This document shows, piece after piece, positions 1 to 8,511 of a stretch of DNA of 44,396 bases. The notes below the pieces were generated by a model that was given only the letters and a program-made list of their open reading frames with translations, was not told the origin of the DNA and made no database searches. The stretch spans positions 1 to 44,396 of the forward strand of contig CAISEZ010000035.1 of assembly GCA_903884535.1 (NCBI GenBank). Reading direction: 5' to 3'. The translations under genes were made by a program, and so were the position numbers. The stretch is from an uncultured Verrucomicrobia subdivision 3 bacterium (GTDB lineage Bacteria > Verrucomicrobiota > Verrucomicrobiia > Limisphaerales > UBA11358). Numbering within the stretch: the first letter of the stretch is position 1; the number at the start of each line of letters is the position of its first letter.

Positions 1-1476
1 CACTTCGTTGATGATGCGGCTCGCCAGCTTTTCCAGCAGGTCGTAAGGCAGCTTCACCCAGTCGGCGGTCATGCCGTCCTGCGATTCCACGGCGCGGATG
101 GCGATGGTGTAATCGTAGGTGCGTTCGTCGCCCATCACGCCCACGCTGCGCACGGGCAGCAACACGGCGAAGCTCTGCCAAATCTTGTAGTAAAGTCCGC
201 TCGCCTTCATTTCCTCGACGACGATGGCGTCGGCGTTGCGCAAAATTTCGCAGCGCGACGGCGAGACTTCACCGAGGATGCGCACGGCCAGGCCGGGGCC
301 GGGGAACGGCTGGCGCCAGACGATTTCTTTCGGCAAACCGAGTTCCACGCCGAGCTGGCGGACTTCGTCCTTGAACAGACATTTCAGCGGCTCGACCAGT
401 TGAAACTTCATGTTCTTCGGCAAACCGCCGACGTTGTGATGGCTCTTGATGAGCGCGGCCGGATTGCCGGCGATCGGCACGGATTCGATGACGTCGGGAT
501 ACAGCGTTCCTTGCGCGAGAAATTTCGCCTTGCCGGCGCGCTTGGTTGCGGCCTGAAAAACTTCGATGAAAGTTTTGCCAATGATTTTCCGTTTGCGCTC
601 GGGATCGGTGACGCCTTTGAGCCGGTCGAGAAACAGCTTGGCGGAATTTTCGTATTGCAGCTTCAGTTTGAAATTGCGGCCAAAAACTTCCTGGACGACT
701 TCGGCCTCGCGGGCGCGGAGCAAACCGTTGTTGACGAAAATGCAGGTGAGCTGATCGCCGATGGCCTTGTGCAGCAACGCCGCCGCGACGCTGGAATCCA
801 CGCCGCCGCTCAAGCCGAGAATGACCTCGTCCTTGCCGACTTGCGCGCGGATTTCCTCGACGGCCTGGTCCACGTAATTGCGCATGTTCCAGCCTTTGCC
901 GCAGCCGCAGATGCCGTGGACAAAGTTGGCGATGATTTCTTTGCCACGCGGCGTGTGGACGACTTCGGGATGAAATTGGAGGCCGAAAAATTTCCGCGCC
1001 CGGTTTTCGATGGCGGCGAACTCGGAATTTTCCGTGACCGCCACGGGCTTGAAACCGGCGGGCAGCTTGGTGAGCTTGTCGCCGTGAGAATTCCAGACCT
1101 GCAACGATTTCGGCAGCTTGGCGAATAGCGCGCAGGAAGAATCTTTCACTGTGAGCGTGCCTTTGCCGTATTCGCGCTTGAGGCCTTTCTCGACGTTGCC
1201 GCCGAGAAATTGCGCGAAGAGCTGCACGCCAAAACAGATGCCGAGCACGGGCACCCCGAGATCAAAAACGGCTTTGTCCGGCAGCGGCGCGTCCTTGGCA
1301 TAAACGCTGGACGGTCCGCCTGACAAAATAATTCCGCTCGGCTTGAGCGCGGCAATCTCCACGGCGGGCGTGTGGAATGGCACGATGGTGGAGTAAACGC
1401 TGCACTCGCGGATGCGCCGGGCGATGACTTGCGTGTATTGCGAGCCAAAATCGAGGATGACAATTTTTTCGATCAT
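1..1476 (-). CDS. guaA: GMP synthase (glutamine-hydrolysing), 3' end cut by window edge
   Basis: Converts XMP to GMP with ATP and glutamine, the last step of guanine nucleotide synthesis in the cytoplasm. Reading leftward from ATG at 1476, the protein opens [16 protein letters not shown], the usual start of the class I glutamine amidotransferase domain. The nucleophile Cys81 lies in GICFGVQ and the His169/Glu171 pair in FHPEV. The ATP-pyrophosphatase P-loop SGGVDSS follows near residue 220. The C-terminal dimerisation domain is present up to SRIINEV at base 1, so only about 20 residues are missing compared with the usual 510-525. The frame is open throughout. Divergent from the pseudopilin gene at 1600, with about 120 bp between them. 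No Shine-Dalgarno is visible. Confidence 0.96.
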   Translation of the reverse strand, partial: MIEKIVILDFGSQYTQVIARRIRECSVYSTIVPFHTPAVEIAALKPSGIILSGGPSSVYAKDAPLPDKAVFDLGVPVLGICFGVQLFAQFLGGNVEKGLKREYGKGTLTVKDSSCALFAKLPKSLQVWNSHGDKLTKLPAGFKPVAVTENSEFAAIENRARKFFGLQFHPEVVHTPRGKEIIANFVHGICGCGKGWNMRNYVDQAVEEIRAQVGKDEVILGLSGGVDSSVAAALLHKAIGDQLTCIFVNNGLLRAREAEVVQEVFGRNFKLKLQYENSAKLFLDRLKGVTDPERKRKIIGKTFIEVFQAATKRAGKAKFLAQGTLYPDVIESVPIAGNPAALIKSHHNVGGLPKNMKFQLVEPLKCLFKDEVRQLGVELGLPKEIVWRQPFPGPGLAVRILGEVSPSRCEILRNADAIVVEEMKASGLYYKIWQSFAVLLPVRSVGVMGDERTYDYTIAIRAVESQDGMTADWVKLPYDLLEKLASRIINEV

Positions 1477-1599
1477 GAAATCAGAACGCAGATTTTCGGC
1501 GGCCGCCGCCGGTTTTGCCAGCGAAAAATACGTTTATCCGCGCCGCCGGCCCGGCAACTTCCGTTTGCCATCGGCGCGGGATTGCGTTACAAAGCCGGG

Positions 1600-2211
1600 A
1601 TGAAACCCTGTCAACGCCACGCCCGCGCGCCAAACGGGTTTTCGTTGATCGAGCTTCTGTTCACGCTGTTTTTGATGTCCGTGCTGACGGTCATGATGTT
1701 CAGTTTCGGCTCGGCCACCCGCCAGAAGTCGCAGAAAAAACTTTGCTCCGACAATCTCCAGAAAATTTATCTGGCGCTCCAGATTTACGCGAACGATTTC
1801 AAGGGCGCGCTGCCGCTCAACACCAACGCCGTCACGTCCGAGGACGTGCTGGACGCGCTGGTGCCGCATTATTCGGCGGACACCACCATTTTCACCTGTC
1901 CCGGCGGCCGCGACTCGCAGATCGCGTCCGGCGAAAAATTGCGCGATCATAAAATCAGCTACGCCTACTTCATGGGCCGGCGGCTGGACACGCCGGCGGC
2001 GTTTTTGATGTCCGACCGGCAGGTCAACACGTTGCCGAAGCGCGTGGGCGAATTTGTTTTTTCGGAGAAAGGCCGGTCGCCCGGCAACAACCATCACAAA
2101 TACGGCGGCAATTTTCTGCTGTGCGACGGCAGCGTGCAGGACAGCCCGGCGCAACTGACGTTTCCGCTGCCCGCCAATGACGGCGTCGTGCTCCTGAATC
2201 CCAAACCTTAG
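1600..2211 (+). CDS. Type II secretion/Type IV pilus-like pseudopilin
   Basis: A 203-residue protein with a prepilin signal: short basic leader ending in Gly13, cleavage expected before Phe14, Glu at +5, then the hydrophobic helix FSLIELLFTLFLMSVLTVMMF. The rest is a soluble head starting with an alpha-helix. The C-terminus has NNHHKYGGNFLLCDGSV, the His-Gly...Asp-Gly motif typical of the large pseudopilin families of Verrucomicrobia and Planctomycetes. The frame is open upstream to 1372, but the ATG at 1600 gives the normal leader length, so it is chosen. It should be an inner-membrane or periplasmic pseudopilin; which secretion or pilus system it serves cannot be told, as no assembly genes are nearby. 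The next gene starts 5 bp downstream, so the two are probably co-transcribed. Confidence 0.85.
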   Translation: MKPCQRHARAPNGFSLIELLFTLFLMSVLTVMMFSFGSATRQKSQKKLCSDNLQKIYLALQIYANDFKGALPLNTNAVTSEDVLDALVPHYSADTTIFTCPGGRDSQIASGEKLRDHKISYAYFMGRRLDTPAAFLMSDRQVNTLPKRVGEFVFSEKGRSPGNNHHKYGGNFLLCDGSVQDSPAQLTFPLPANDGVVLLNPKP

Positions 2212-2216
2212 CCACC

Positions 2217-4625
2217 ATGAAACTCCAATGCGCGTGCGGCGCAAAATACGCCTTCGATGTGACGCCGGAAATGGTGCAGAACCCGGTGCGCTTCGTCTGC
2301 CCGGCCTGCGGCCAGGACTCGTCGGATTTCGTCAACGAACTCGTGCGGCGCGAACTTGGCGCGCCCGCCGCCGTCACTCCGCCGCCACTGGCGCCCGCAC
2401 CGCCACCGCCGCCGTCACCCGCCGCCACGGCCGCGCCGCGCTTGCGAGTATCAATCACGGAAGCGGTGCCACCCGTGGAAGCGGCTCCGGTCGTCTCCCG
2501 GTTTTGTGCCCGGCACACCAATGTGCGGACCACGGAAAAATGCGCTGTCTGCCACAAACCGATTTGCCCGCGGTGTCTGGAAGCGTTCGGATATTTTTGC
2601 TCGCCGCTTTGCAAAAACAAGGCCGATGAGCAGAACATTATTGCGCCGGTTTATGCCGGCCAAAAATTCGAGGTCGAGGCGCGGTTCTGGCGCAAGATCA
2701 GATTGGTTTTCGGTTCAGTTGCCACGGCGCTCGTTTTATTTTTTGGCGTGTGGGTCTGGTGGGCGTGGTTCGCCACGGTGCCGCACACTTATTTTTCCGT
2801 GCGTTTCGACGACGGCGCCCGCGCGCACACCGGTCGCTCGCAACTGGTCGGCAAGGATCAGATCGTTTTTCTGCATGGCGGCACGCTGGCGCGTTACGAC
2901 ATGAAGACCAAAAAACAAATTTGGTCGCAGCAACTCGTGACGCCGCAGCAGATCACCGACAAGGTGAAAAGCGAGGACGAGGAAACCGCACGCGACAACG
3001 CAAAATACGGCGGCAGTTACGGCCGCGCCATCTTGCCCCGGCAGCACGAAAAAAACGTGCGCGACCGGCTAGAAAGTGCGCTGACGTTGCGCGTGTCCGG
3101 CTCGAACGTCTGGACGGGAAAAGTCGCTGAACGCACGAACTCGACGGACTTTTATACCCCGGCGGACTATCAGTTGACGCGATATGACTGGGACAGCGGC
3201 CGGATATTGCAGCAAGTGACGATTCCCGAAGACACGGGCGAATTCATCGAGCGCGACACTGAACTTGTTCTGCTCAAGCACACCGAGGTCGGCGCGCAGT
3301 TTGTGACGCACGTCAGCCTCGTGGACGGCACGGTGAACCGCGAGGAATTTTATGATCCCGGCGCGACCAAAGCCATCGCCTCCACTTCAACCGGCAGCGG
3401 CACCGGCGGCGGCAAACCGACGGGCGGCGGATTATTGTCGGCCAACGGCGGGCCGCTGGATCCGAATCTGGTCGCGCAGCAGGCGCAAAATTTGAAGCTG
3501 CCCGCGCGTGTCGCCTTGCCCGCCTTGCTGGCCAACGCGTCGCATGAACAGCAACTGGAGGCCGCGCTGCGGGACACTGATCCGCAACGACCGAAATCCG
3601 CCGGCCAAAAAGAACAGCACATCGCCGAGCGTTTCACGCTCATTCCCAGCACGCACGGCTATATCCAGTTTGGCTTCCATCTCATCGAGGCCAAATCCAT
3701 TTCGCACGTGGCCATGAAGGCGCCGCCAAAAAAATCCGTGCTGAACGATGCCAATCTGAACGCCTCGCAAACCGCGGATGTCGCGAATGAAATGCTCAAC
3801 GAACGCCAGCGCGCGAACGGCGGCGACGTGGTGACGGAAGACGTGAGCACCTATCAGGTTTCCATCCGCCGCACCGATTCGCCGGACGTGGTGGACTGGA
3901 CCGGCGAAGTCACCGGCCCGCCGAATATTTTTCCGCTGAAAACTGTGAACGTCCTCACCGCAGGCAAGACCGTCATCGTATTCGACAAGACGAACAAAAA
4001 ATTGTGGGAAGCCACGCTCACCTACAGCGTGCTGGGCGGCGATAAGGAATTTTATCAGGAAGCCGCGCCGTTCGGCGAAGGCCCGTGCGCGGAACACGGC
4101 GACGCGCTTTACGTTTTTGACCAGGCGGTTTTAAGCGCGTTTGACCTGACCACCGGCAACGCGCGCTGGCATCTTCCTTCCGTCGGCATCGTTGGTCTGT
4201 TTTTCGACGATCAGGGCATGGTATATGTCAACACCACCAGCAGCAGTCTGGACGACATCCGGTATTCGCGGCAGATTGACATCACCAAATCCGTGGACGA
4301 TATCCTGCTCAAGGTGGAACCGAAAACCGGCAAAACTTTGTGGCGCGTCAAACCCGGCGGATTCATTTCTTATGTGTCCGGCAAATTTATTTACACCGTC
4401 GAATCCAATGATCCGAACCCGACCGACGAAGAGGAATTGAGCGACACGATGTCCGGCCTGCAAAAACCACCTTATATGCGCATCGCGCGCGTCAGCCCGA
4501 AAGACGGGCACATCCTCTGGGATCACGAGCAGGACCGCTGCCCGGTGGACGTGCGGTTCAACGAAAACTCCATCCAGCTGCTGTTCAAAAAAGAAGTGCA
4601 GGTGTTGCGCTACCTGTCGTTCTGA
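2217..4625 (+). CDS. Zinc-finger, single-pass membrane protein with PQQ-like beta-propeller
   Basis: An 802-residue protein of unknown role. Residues 1-45 hold a zinc ribbon (Cys5, Cys7, Cys28, Cys31). A proline-rich linker (about 50-75) leads to a B-box-like cluster (Cys97, His100, Cys109, Cys112, Cys117, Cys120, Cys128, Cys132). A membrane helix spans about 161-186. The remainder shows blades of a PQQ-type beta-propeller, for example ARYDMKTKKQIWSQ, VFDKTNKKLWEA, AFDLTTGNARWHL, KVEPKTGKTLWRV and RVSPKDGHILWDH. By topology the zinc fingers are cytoplasmic and the propeller periplasmic. A glycine-rich, low-complexity stretch lies near residues 385-405. Starts 5 bp after the pseudopilin stop. 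Compare the gene at 16261, which has the same zinc ribbon-helix-beta layout. Ligands are unknown; PQQ binding is not implied. Confidence 0.8.
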   Translation: MKLQCACGAKYAFDVTPEMVQNPVRFVCPACGQDSSDFVNELVRRELGAPAAVTPPPLAPAPPPPPSPAATAAPRLRVSITEAVPPVEAAPVVSRFCARHTNVRTTEKCAVCHKPICPRCLEAFGYFCSPLCKNKADEQNIIAPVYAGQKFEVEARFWRKIRLVFGSVATALVLFFGVWVWWAWFATVPHTYFSVRFDDGARAHTGRSQLVGKDQIVFLHGGTLARYDMKTKKQIWSQQLVTPQQITDKVKSEDEETARDNAKYGGSYGRAILPRQHEKNVRDRLESALTLRVSGSNVWTGKVAERTNSTDFYTPADYQLTRYDWDSGRILQQVTIPEDTGEFIERDTELVLLKHTEVGAQFVTHVSLVDGTVNREEFYDPGATKAIASTSTGSGTGGGKPTGGGLLSANGGPLDPNLVAQQAQNLKLPARVALPALLANASHEQQLEAALRDTDPQRPKSAGQKEQHIAERFTLIPSTHGYIQFGFHLIEAKSISHVAMKAPPKKSVLNDANLNASQTADVANEMLNERQRANGGDVVTEDVSTYQVSIRRTDSPDVVDWTGEVTGPPNIFPLKTVNVLTAGKTVIVFDKTNKKLWEATLTYSVLGGDKEFYQEAAPFGEGPCAEHGDALYVFDQAVLSAFDLTTGNARWHLPSVGIVGLFFDDQGMVYVNTTSSSLDDIRYSRQIDITKSVDDILLKVEPKTGKTLWRVKPGGFISYVSGKFIYTVESNDPNPTDEEELSDTMSGLQKPPYMRIARVSPKDGHILWDHEQDRCPVDVRFNENSIQLLFKKEVQVLRYLSF

Positions 4626-4651
4626 AAAATGGCCGACGCCGGATTTTCAAC

Positions 4652-5212
4652 TCACGGCTTCGGCAGCGGCGGCAGAAACTCGCGGTAATGTTCTTTGGCG
4701 CAATTCTGGCAGAGCCCGTGCGTGAATGTCGCCTCGGTGTGGCTGGCGATGTATTTTTCCAATTGCACCCAGTCGCCGGTTTCGCTGCGGATGCTTTTGC
4801 AAAAGGAACAAATCGGCAGCAGCCCTTCCAGCAACCGCACCCGCTGGCGCAATTGCCGCGATTGCCGGCCGAGCAGCGTCGTCAGCGCCGCCAGCAGCAT
4901 CAGCACAAAGAAACACAGCATCGCATCAGCGAGTTCATCCACCACCAGCGGGCCTTGCGAAAAAATGAACTGATGGGAAATCCGGGTCAACGACATCGCG
5001 CCGGCGGTGGTCAGCGACAACCACAGGCCGCGATTCCATGCCACCAGCATGATTGGAAAAACAAACACAAACGGAAACACCATCACCGGGACCAGCGCCC
5101 AGTCCAGCGCCACGAACACCAAACATAACAGCAGCATGAACCACACGCGATTCCACAAACCTCGCTCAAACGGCGGAGCGGGAGCGGCGGCAGAAATGTT
5201 TTTGTCACTCAT
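4652..5212 (-). CDS. Small membrane protein with cytoplasmic four-cysteine tail
   Basis: A 186-residue protein with about four hydrophobic helices between residues 22 and 114, then a basic/coiled segment (GRQSRQLRQRVRLLEGLLP) and a C-terminal domain with two CxxC pairs (Cys135/Cys138 and Cys168/Cys171). The motif LLPICSFCKSIRSETGDWVQ...HGLCQNCAKEHY is known to me as the C-terminal module of many bacterial PAS/GAF sensors and response regulators (form PICSYCKKIRDD...HGICPEC). Here it is attached to a membrane domain without a sensor or kinase. It is probably a zinc-binding output or protein-interaction module. The start overlaps the stop of the upstream lipoprotein gene by ATGA, so translation is likely coupled. 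Function unknown. Confidence 0.75.
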   Translation of the reverse strand: MSDKNISAAAPAPPFERGLWNRVWFMLLLCLVFVALDWALVPVMVFPFVFVFPIMLVAWNRGLWLSLTTAGAMSLTRISHQFIFSQGPLVVDELADAMLCFFVLMLLAALTTLLGRQSRQLRQRVRLLEGLLPICSFCKSIRSETGDWVQLEKYIASHTEATFTHGLCQNCAKEHYREFLPPLPKP

Positions 5213-5568
5213 TGTTTGACCACTTTCACCGTGCCGGTCGTAGCATCATAAACCAGCTTCGTGCCGAACGGCGTGGGCGGCAGTTTTCCGATATAATTCG
5301 GCACCAGTTCATCCAGACTTTTCGGCAGGCGGCCTTCCTGCACGTTGAACAACTGGATCGCCTGGGTCAGCGCGGACACATCAATGACCTTTTCGGAATG
5401 TTTTTTGGCGTCCACCACCGCGCCCAGATAATCCGCCGGCGCCGTGAGCGGATTGCCGGAATCGTTTTTGGCCGCCGGGCTTGTGCCGGCAGTGGATTTC
5501 GTCGAGTCGCTCTGGCCGCAACCGGCGACTAGAAAAACCGCCGCCAGCGGGATGATGAAAGTTTTCAT
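5209..5568 (-). CDS. Small lipoprotein with pseudopilin-like C-terminal segment
   Basis: A 119-residue protein with a lipoprotein signal (MKTFIIPLAAVFLVAGC; lipid-anchor Cys at residue 17). A polar linker rich in Ser/Thr/Ala precedes a compact domain containing QLFNVQEGRLPKSLDELVPNYIGKLPPTPFGTKLVYDATTGTVKV. The pattern of an EGRLP(K)SLDELVP segment followed by GxKLVYDATTGxV resembles the soluble part of GspG-like pseudopilins, without the prepilin helix. Lies 4 bp after recG and overlaps the next gene by 4 bp, so the three are likely one operon. Function is not known. Confidence 0.75.
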   Translation of the reverse strand: MKTFIIPLAAVFLVAGCGQSDSTKSTAGTSPAAKNDSGNPLTAPADYLGAVVDAKKHSEKVIDVSALTQAIQLFNVQEGRLPKSLDELVPNYIGKLPPTPFGTKLVYDATTGTVKVVKQ

Positions 5569-5572
5569 GGGA

Positions 5573-7648
5573 TTAATTTACGCCCCGCACCGCAAAATCC
5601 AAATGCAATCTGACCAGCTCACGCGCCTGGCGGATCAGATTCAAATCCTCCGCCAGATCGCCAAAACGCAGCGGCGGCAGACCGCTTTGCTGCTGGCCGA
5701 GCAATTCGCCCGGCCCGCGCAATTTCAAATCCGCCTCCGCAATTTTGAAACCGTCGTTCGTCTCCGCCAAAACTTTCAGCCGCCCGATTGAGTCCGGCGT
5801 TTTCGCGTCCGAAATCAAAATGCAAAAACTTTCATGCGCGCCGCGCCCAATGCGCCCGCGCAATTGGTGCAACTGCGCCAGCCCGAACGCCTCCGCATTT
5901 TCGATGAGCATCACCGTCGCGTTAGGCACGTCCACGCCGACTTCGATCAGCGAGGTTGCCAACAATACCTGGTTATTATTCGCGCGAAATTCCGCCATCA
6001 CCGCCTCTTTTTCCGCGCCTTTCAAACGTCCGTGCAACAGCCCGACCTGGAACGGTGCGAGCAGCTTTTTCAGATGTTCAAATTCCTTCGTCACCGCCTT
6101 GAAGCCGTCGGCATTTTCCTCGACGCGCGGATACACCACGAACACCTGCCGGCCGCCGGAAATTTTTTCGCGGATGAAATCCCACACTTTCGGCAGCGTG
6201 TCCGCCGTGCGCACAAAAGTTTTGATTTTTCCGCGCCCGCTCGGCAGCTCGTCAATCACCGACACATCCAGATCACCGTAAAGCGTCAGGCCGAGTGTGC
6301 GCGGAATTGGCGTCGCCGTCATCACGAGCAGATGCGGATAATTGCCTTTGCGCACCAGCGTCTCGCGTTGCGACACGCCAAACTTGTGCTGCTCGTCAAT
6401 GATCACCAGACCGAGCATGGGAATGTCAAAGCCGGCCGTGAACAGCGCGTGCGTGCCGATGAACAGCGTTGAAGGTCGCAGGTTAAATGTTGAAGGTTTT
6501 CCGCGCGGCACGCGCTGGACTTTCGGCGCGTCGGCTTGAACCGTCTTCCGATTGCCCGTTTGCAATTCCACTTTGATGCCGAGCGGCTCGAACCACTTTT
6601 GGAAATTCCGAAAATGCTGTTCCGCCAGAATTTCCGTCGGCGCCATCAGCGCCACATTGAAACCGCTTTCAATCGCCATCAACGCCGAGCACGCGGCCAC
6701 GGCGGTTTTGCCGGAGCCGACATCGCCTTGCAACAGCCGCCGCATTGGATGAGCGCCGCCCAGGTCCGCGCGAATTTCGCGCAGCACGCCGGTCTGCGCG
6801 GCGGTGAGTTTGAAACCCAGCTCGGCGAGAAACGGTTTCATCAAGCGGTTGTCGCCGCCGCACGGCAGCGCCTTTGACAGCGCCTCGAATTTTTTCCGGC
6901 GCGACTGGATCTGAAATTGCAGCGCCACGAATTCGTCCAGCGCCAGCCGCTGCCGCGCGAATTCCACGTCCGTCAATTCGTTCGGAAAATGAATCATGCG
7001 GACGGCGTTCGCCCGCGCCGGAACGGTTTTCAAATCCAGCTTGATGGCCGGCTCCGTGATTTCGCTTTCATATTTTTCCAACGCGCGCCAGACGAGCGTG
7101 CGCATCACACGGGCCGTCAGCCCGTCGGTGAGCGGATGGATTGGCACGATGCGGTTGACGTGGATGAATTCGTCCTCACCCGGCTCGACCAGTTCGGTTT
7201 CGGGGTGCGTGAACGCGCGCGGTTTTTTGTCGTCGTCGAGTTTTCCGAAGATGAGAAACTCGCGGCCGACCGCATACCAATCCGGCATCCACGACTGCGC
7301 CTGCCACCAGCGGCAATGCAGCCGCGCCGTGCCGTCATCGAACACGCACTCGAACATCGTCCGCGCGCCTTTGCGAAAACGCTTCACGCCGGCGGCGATG
7401 ATTTTGCCGCGCACGGTCGCGGCCTCTTTCAATTTCAAATCGCGGATCGGAAGGAATTTCCGGCGGTCCTCGTAACGGCGCGGTTTGTGGAGCAGCAAAT
7501 CTTCGACGGTGAAAATGTCCAGTCGTGCGAGCAGCTTGGCGCGTTCCTCGCCGACGCCCCAGACGGTGGCGACGGGTCGGCGCAACGGCGGAACCACTTC
7601 GCCGGCGGGCGCAGCGGGCGGGGAAATTTTATTTTCCGGCGACGACAT
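5573..7648 (-). CDS. recG: ATP-dependent DNA helicase RecG
   Basis: Branch-migration helicase that remodels stalled forks and Holliday junctions. The wedge/OB domain is N-terminal. The helicase core shows Walker A GDVGSGKT, APTEILAEQH, the DEQH box in IIDEQHKFGVSQR, motif III MTATPIPRTL, then LLHGRLKGAEKE, ATSLIEVGVDVPNA and QLRGRIGRG. An ATG at 7648 (MSSPENK) is preferred to an upstream TTG. Odd feature: between the TG(N)RK segment and FIGTHALF lies an extra stretch, VQRVPRGKPSTFNLRPSTL (residues about 376-395), encoded partly by a four-unit heptamer tract (6467-6494). Normal RecG has about 20 residues here; this one has about 30. All motifs are intact, so the enzyme is probably active. Confidence 0.95.
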   Translation of the reverse strand: MSSPENKISPPAAPAGEVVPPLRRPVATVWGVGEERAKLLARLDIFTVEDLLLHKPRRYEDRRKFLPIRDLKLKEAATVRGKIIAAGVKRFRKGARTMFECVFDDGTARLHCRWWQAQSWMPDWYAVGREFLIFGKLDDDKKPRAFTHPETELVEPGEDEFIHVNRIVPIHPLTDGLTARVMRTLVWRALEKYESEITEPAIKLDLKTVPARANAVRMIHFPNELTDVEFARQRLALDEFVALQFQIQSRRKKFEALSKALPCGGDNRLMKPFLAELGFKLTAAQTGVLREIRADLGGAHPMRRLLQGDVGSGKTAVAACSALMAIESGFNVALMAPTEILAEQHFRNFQKWFEPLGIKVELQTGNRKTVQADAPKVQRVPRGKPSTFNLRPSTLFIGTHALFTAGFDIPMLGLVIIDEQHKFGVSQRETLVRKGNYPHLLVMTATPIPRTLGLTLYGDLDVSVIDELPSGRGKIKTFVRTADTLPKVWDFIREKISGGRQVFVVYPRVEENADGFKAVTKEFEHLKKLLAPFQVGLLHGRLKGAEKEAVMAEFRANNNQVLLATSLIEVGVDVPNATVMLIENAEAFGLAQLHQLRGRIGRGAHESFCILISDAKTPDSIGRLKVLAETNDGFKIAEADLKLRGPGELLGQQQSGLPPLRFGDLAEDLNLIRQARELVRLHLDFAVRGVN
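6467..6494 (-). repeat. Heptamer tract of four 7-bp units inside recG
   Basis: Read on the recG coding strand, the tract is TTCAACA-TTTAACC-TGCGACC-TTCAACG, four degenerate copies of a YTCAACY heptamer. It encodes PSTFNLRPSTL in the surface loop before FIGTHALF. The same unit occurs as perfect tandem copies at 40693-40720, and a variant occurs at 40513-40540. Confidence 0.7.
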
Positions 7649-7672
7649 GGCCGCACGATACAAACGGCAGAA

Positions 7673-8455
7673 TCAAATCTCAATCACCGTGATTTCCGGC
7701 CGGCAGTTCAAACGAAAGTCATACGGGCCGATGTAGCCGATGCCGGGATTGACATGCAGCGGGCCGGCGGCGGTTTGATACAAGCCGAGGTCGTATTCGC
7801 CCACATGCTTCGGCACAATGATCGAGCCCCAAAGCGGCAGCCGCACCTGGCCGCCATGCGAATGGCCGGCGAGCATCAGGTCAAACTTCCGGTCGCCCAA
7901 GCTTTTCACGTAGGCCGGGTAATGCGTGAGCAAAATATTTTTGGCCCGGGGGTTGGCCGGCGGCAGCGGCAGTTGCGGAAAAAGGCAGATGGTGCCGACC
8001 AGATTGATGTCTGTGCCGGGGATTTCGTGGCTGGCATTGAGCAGCCAGGCCCCGCCGGTCGCCGCAAAACATTTCACCACCGGCGCGAAGGAAATGCCGC
8101 TGAAAAAGTCGTGGTTCCCCGGCACGCCAAACAGGGGCGCCTTGATGCCTGACAAAATTTCCAGCGCCGCCGGCAGATGTTTTGCCTGTTCCACAATGTC
8201 CCCGGTAAAACAGACAAAATCCGGCGCGAGCGAATTGATCGTGTCCACCACGGATTGCAGATACGGCCGATCACCCTTGTGATGCACGTCGGAAAAGTGG
8301 AGCAGCCGGTGCGACGGCTTCGCGTTGTCGAGGCGCACGTGCCGCACGGTCAGCGCAGTCGGTTCAATGCAGGTCGCCTCCGCACACACCGCCCCGCCCG
8401 ACACCAGCAGGCTGGTGGCAAGAAACTGGCGGCGGCTGATTTTTTTGACCTTCAT
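7673..8455 (-). CDS. Exported metallophosphoesterase, YkuE-like
   Basis: A 260-residue calcineurin-type phosphoesterase. The N-terminus (KKISRRQFLATSLLVSGGAVCA) has a twin-arginine-type signal, so export by Tat is likely. Metal-binding motifs appear in order: HFSDVHH (D-x-H), FTGDIVE (GD), VPGNHDFF (GNHD), LLTHYP (H) and LAGHSHGGQ (GHxH). Members of the YkuE branch (B. subtilis YkuE, E. coli YaeI) are implicated in cell-envelope or phospholipid metabolism; the substrate here cannot be read from sequence. ATG at 8455 is preceded in frame by a TTG that is less likely. Lies upstream of recG on the same strand with about 24 bp between them, so part of the same transcript is possible. Confidence 0.88.
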   Translation of the reverse strand: MKVKKISRRQFLATSLLVSGGAVCAEATCIEPTALTVRHVRLDNAKPSHRLLHFSDVHHKGDRPYLQSVVDTINSLAPDFVCFTGDIVEQAKHLPAALEILSGIKAPLFGVPGNHDFFSGISFAPVVKCFAATGGAWLLNASHEIPGTDINLVGTICLFPQLPLPPANPRAKNILLTHYPAYVKSLGDRKFDLMLAGHSHGGQVRLPLWGSIIVPKHVGEYDLGLYQTAAGPLHVNPGIGYIGPYDFRLNCRPEITVIEI

Positions 8456-8462
8456 CAATCAA

Positions 8463-8479
8463 TTCGGCAATAAGCCGAA
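8463..8479. terminator. Short hairpin between dus and phosphoesterase gene
   Basis: TTCGGC - 5-nt loop - GCCGAA, a perfect 6-bp stem in the 56-bp gap after the dus stop. No U-run follows, so it may be a weak terminator, an mRNA stability element or chance. Confidence 0.3.
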
Positions 8480-8511
8480 CGAAACTCTGACATGACCATC
8501 GCCTCGTGTGT

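Noticed and set aside
400-1128. Long open frame on the plus strand inside guaA
   Set aside because: Antisense shadow of guaA; the minus-strand frame encodes all GMP synthase motifs.
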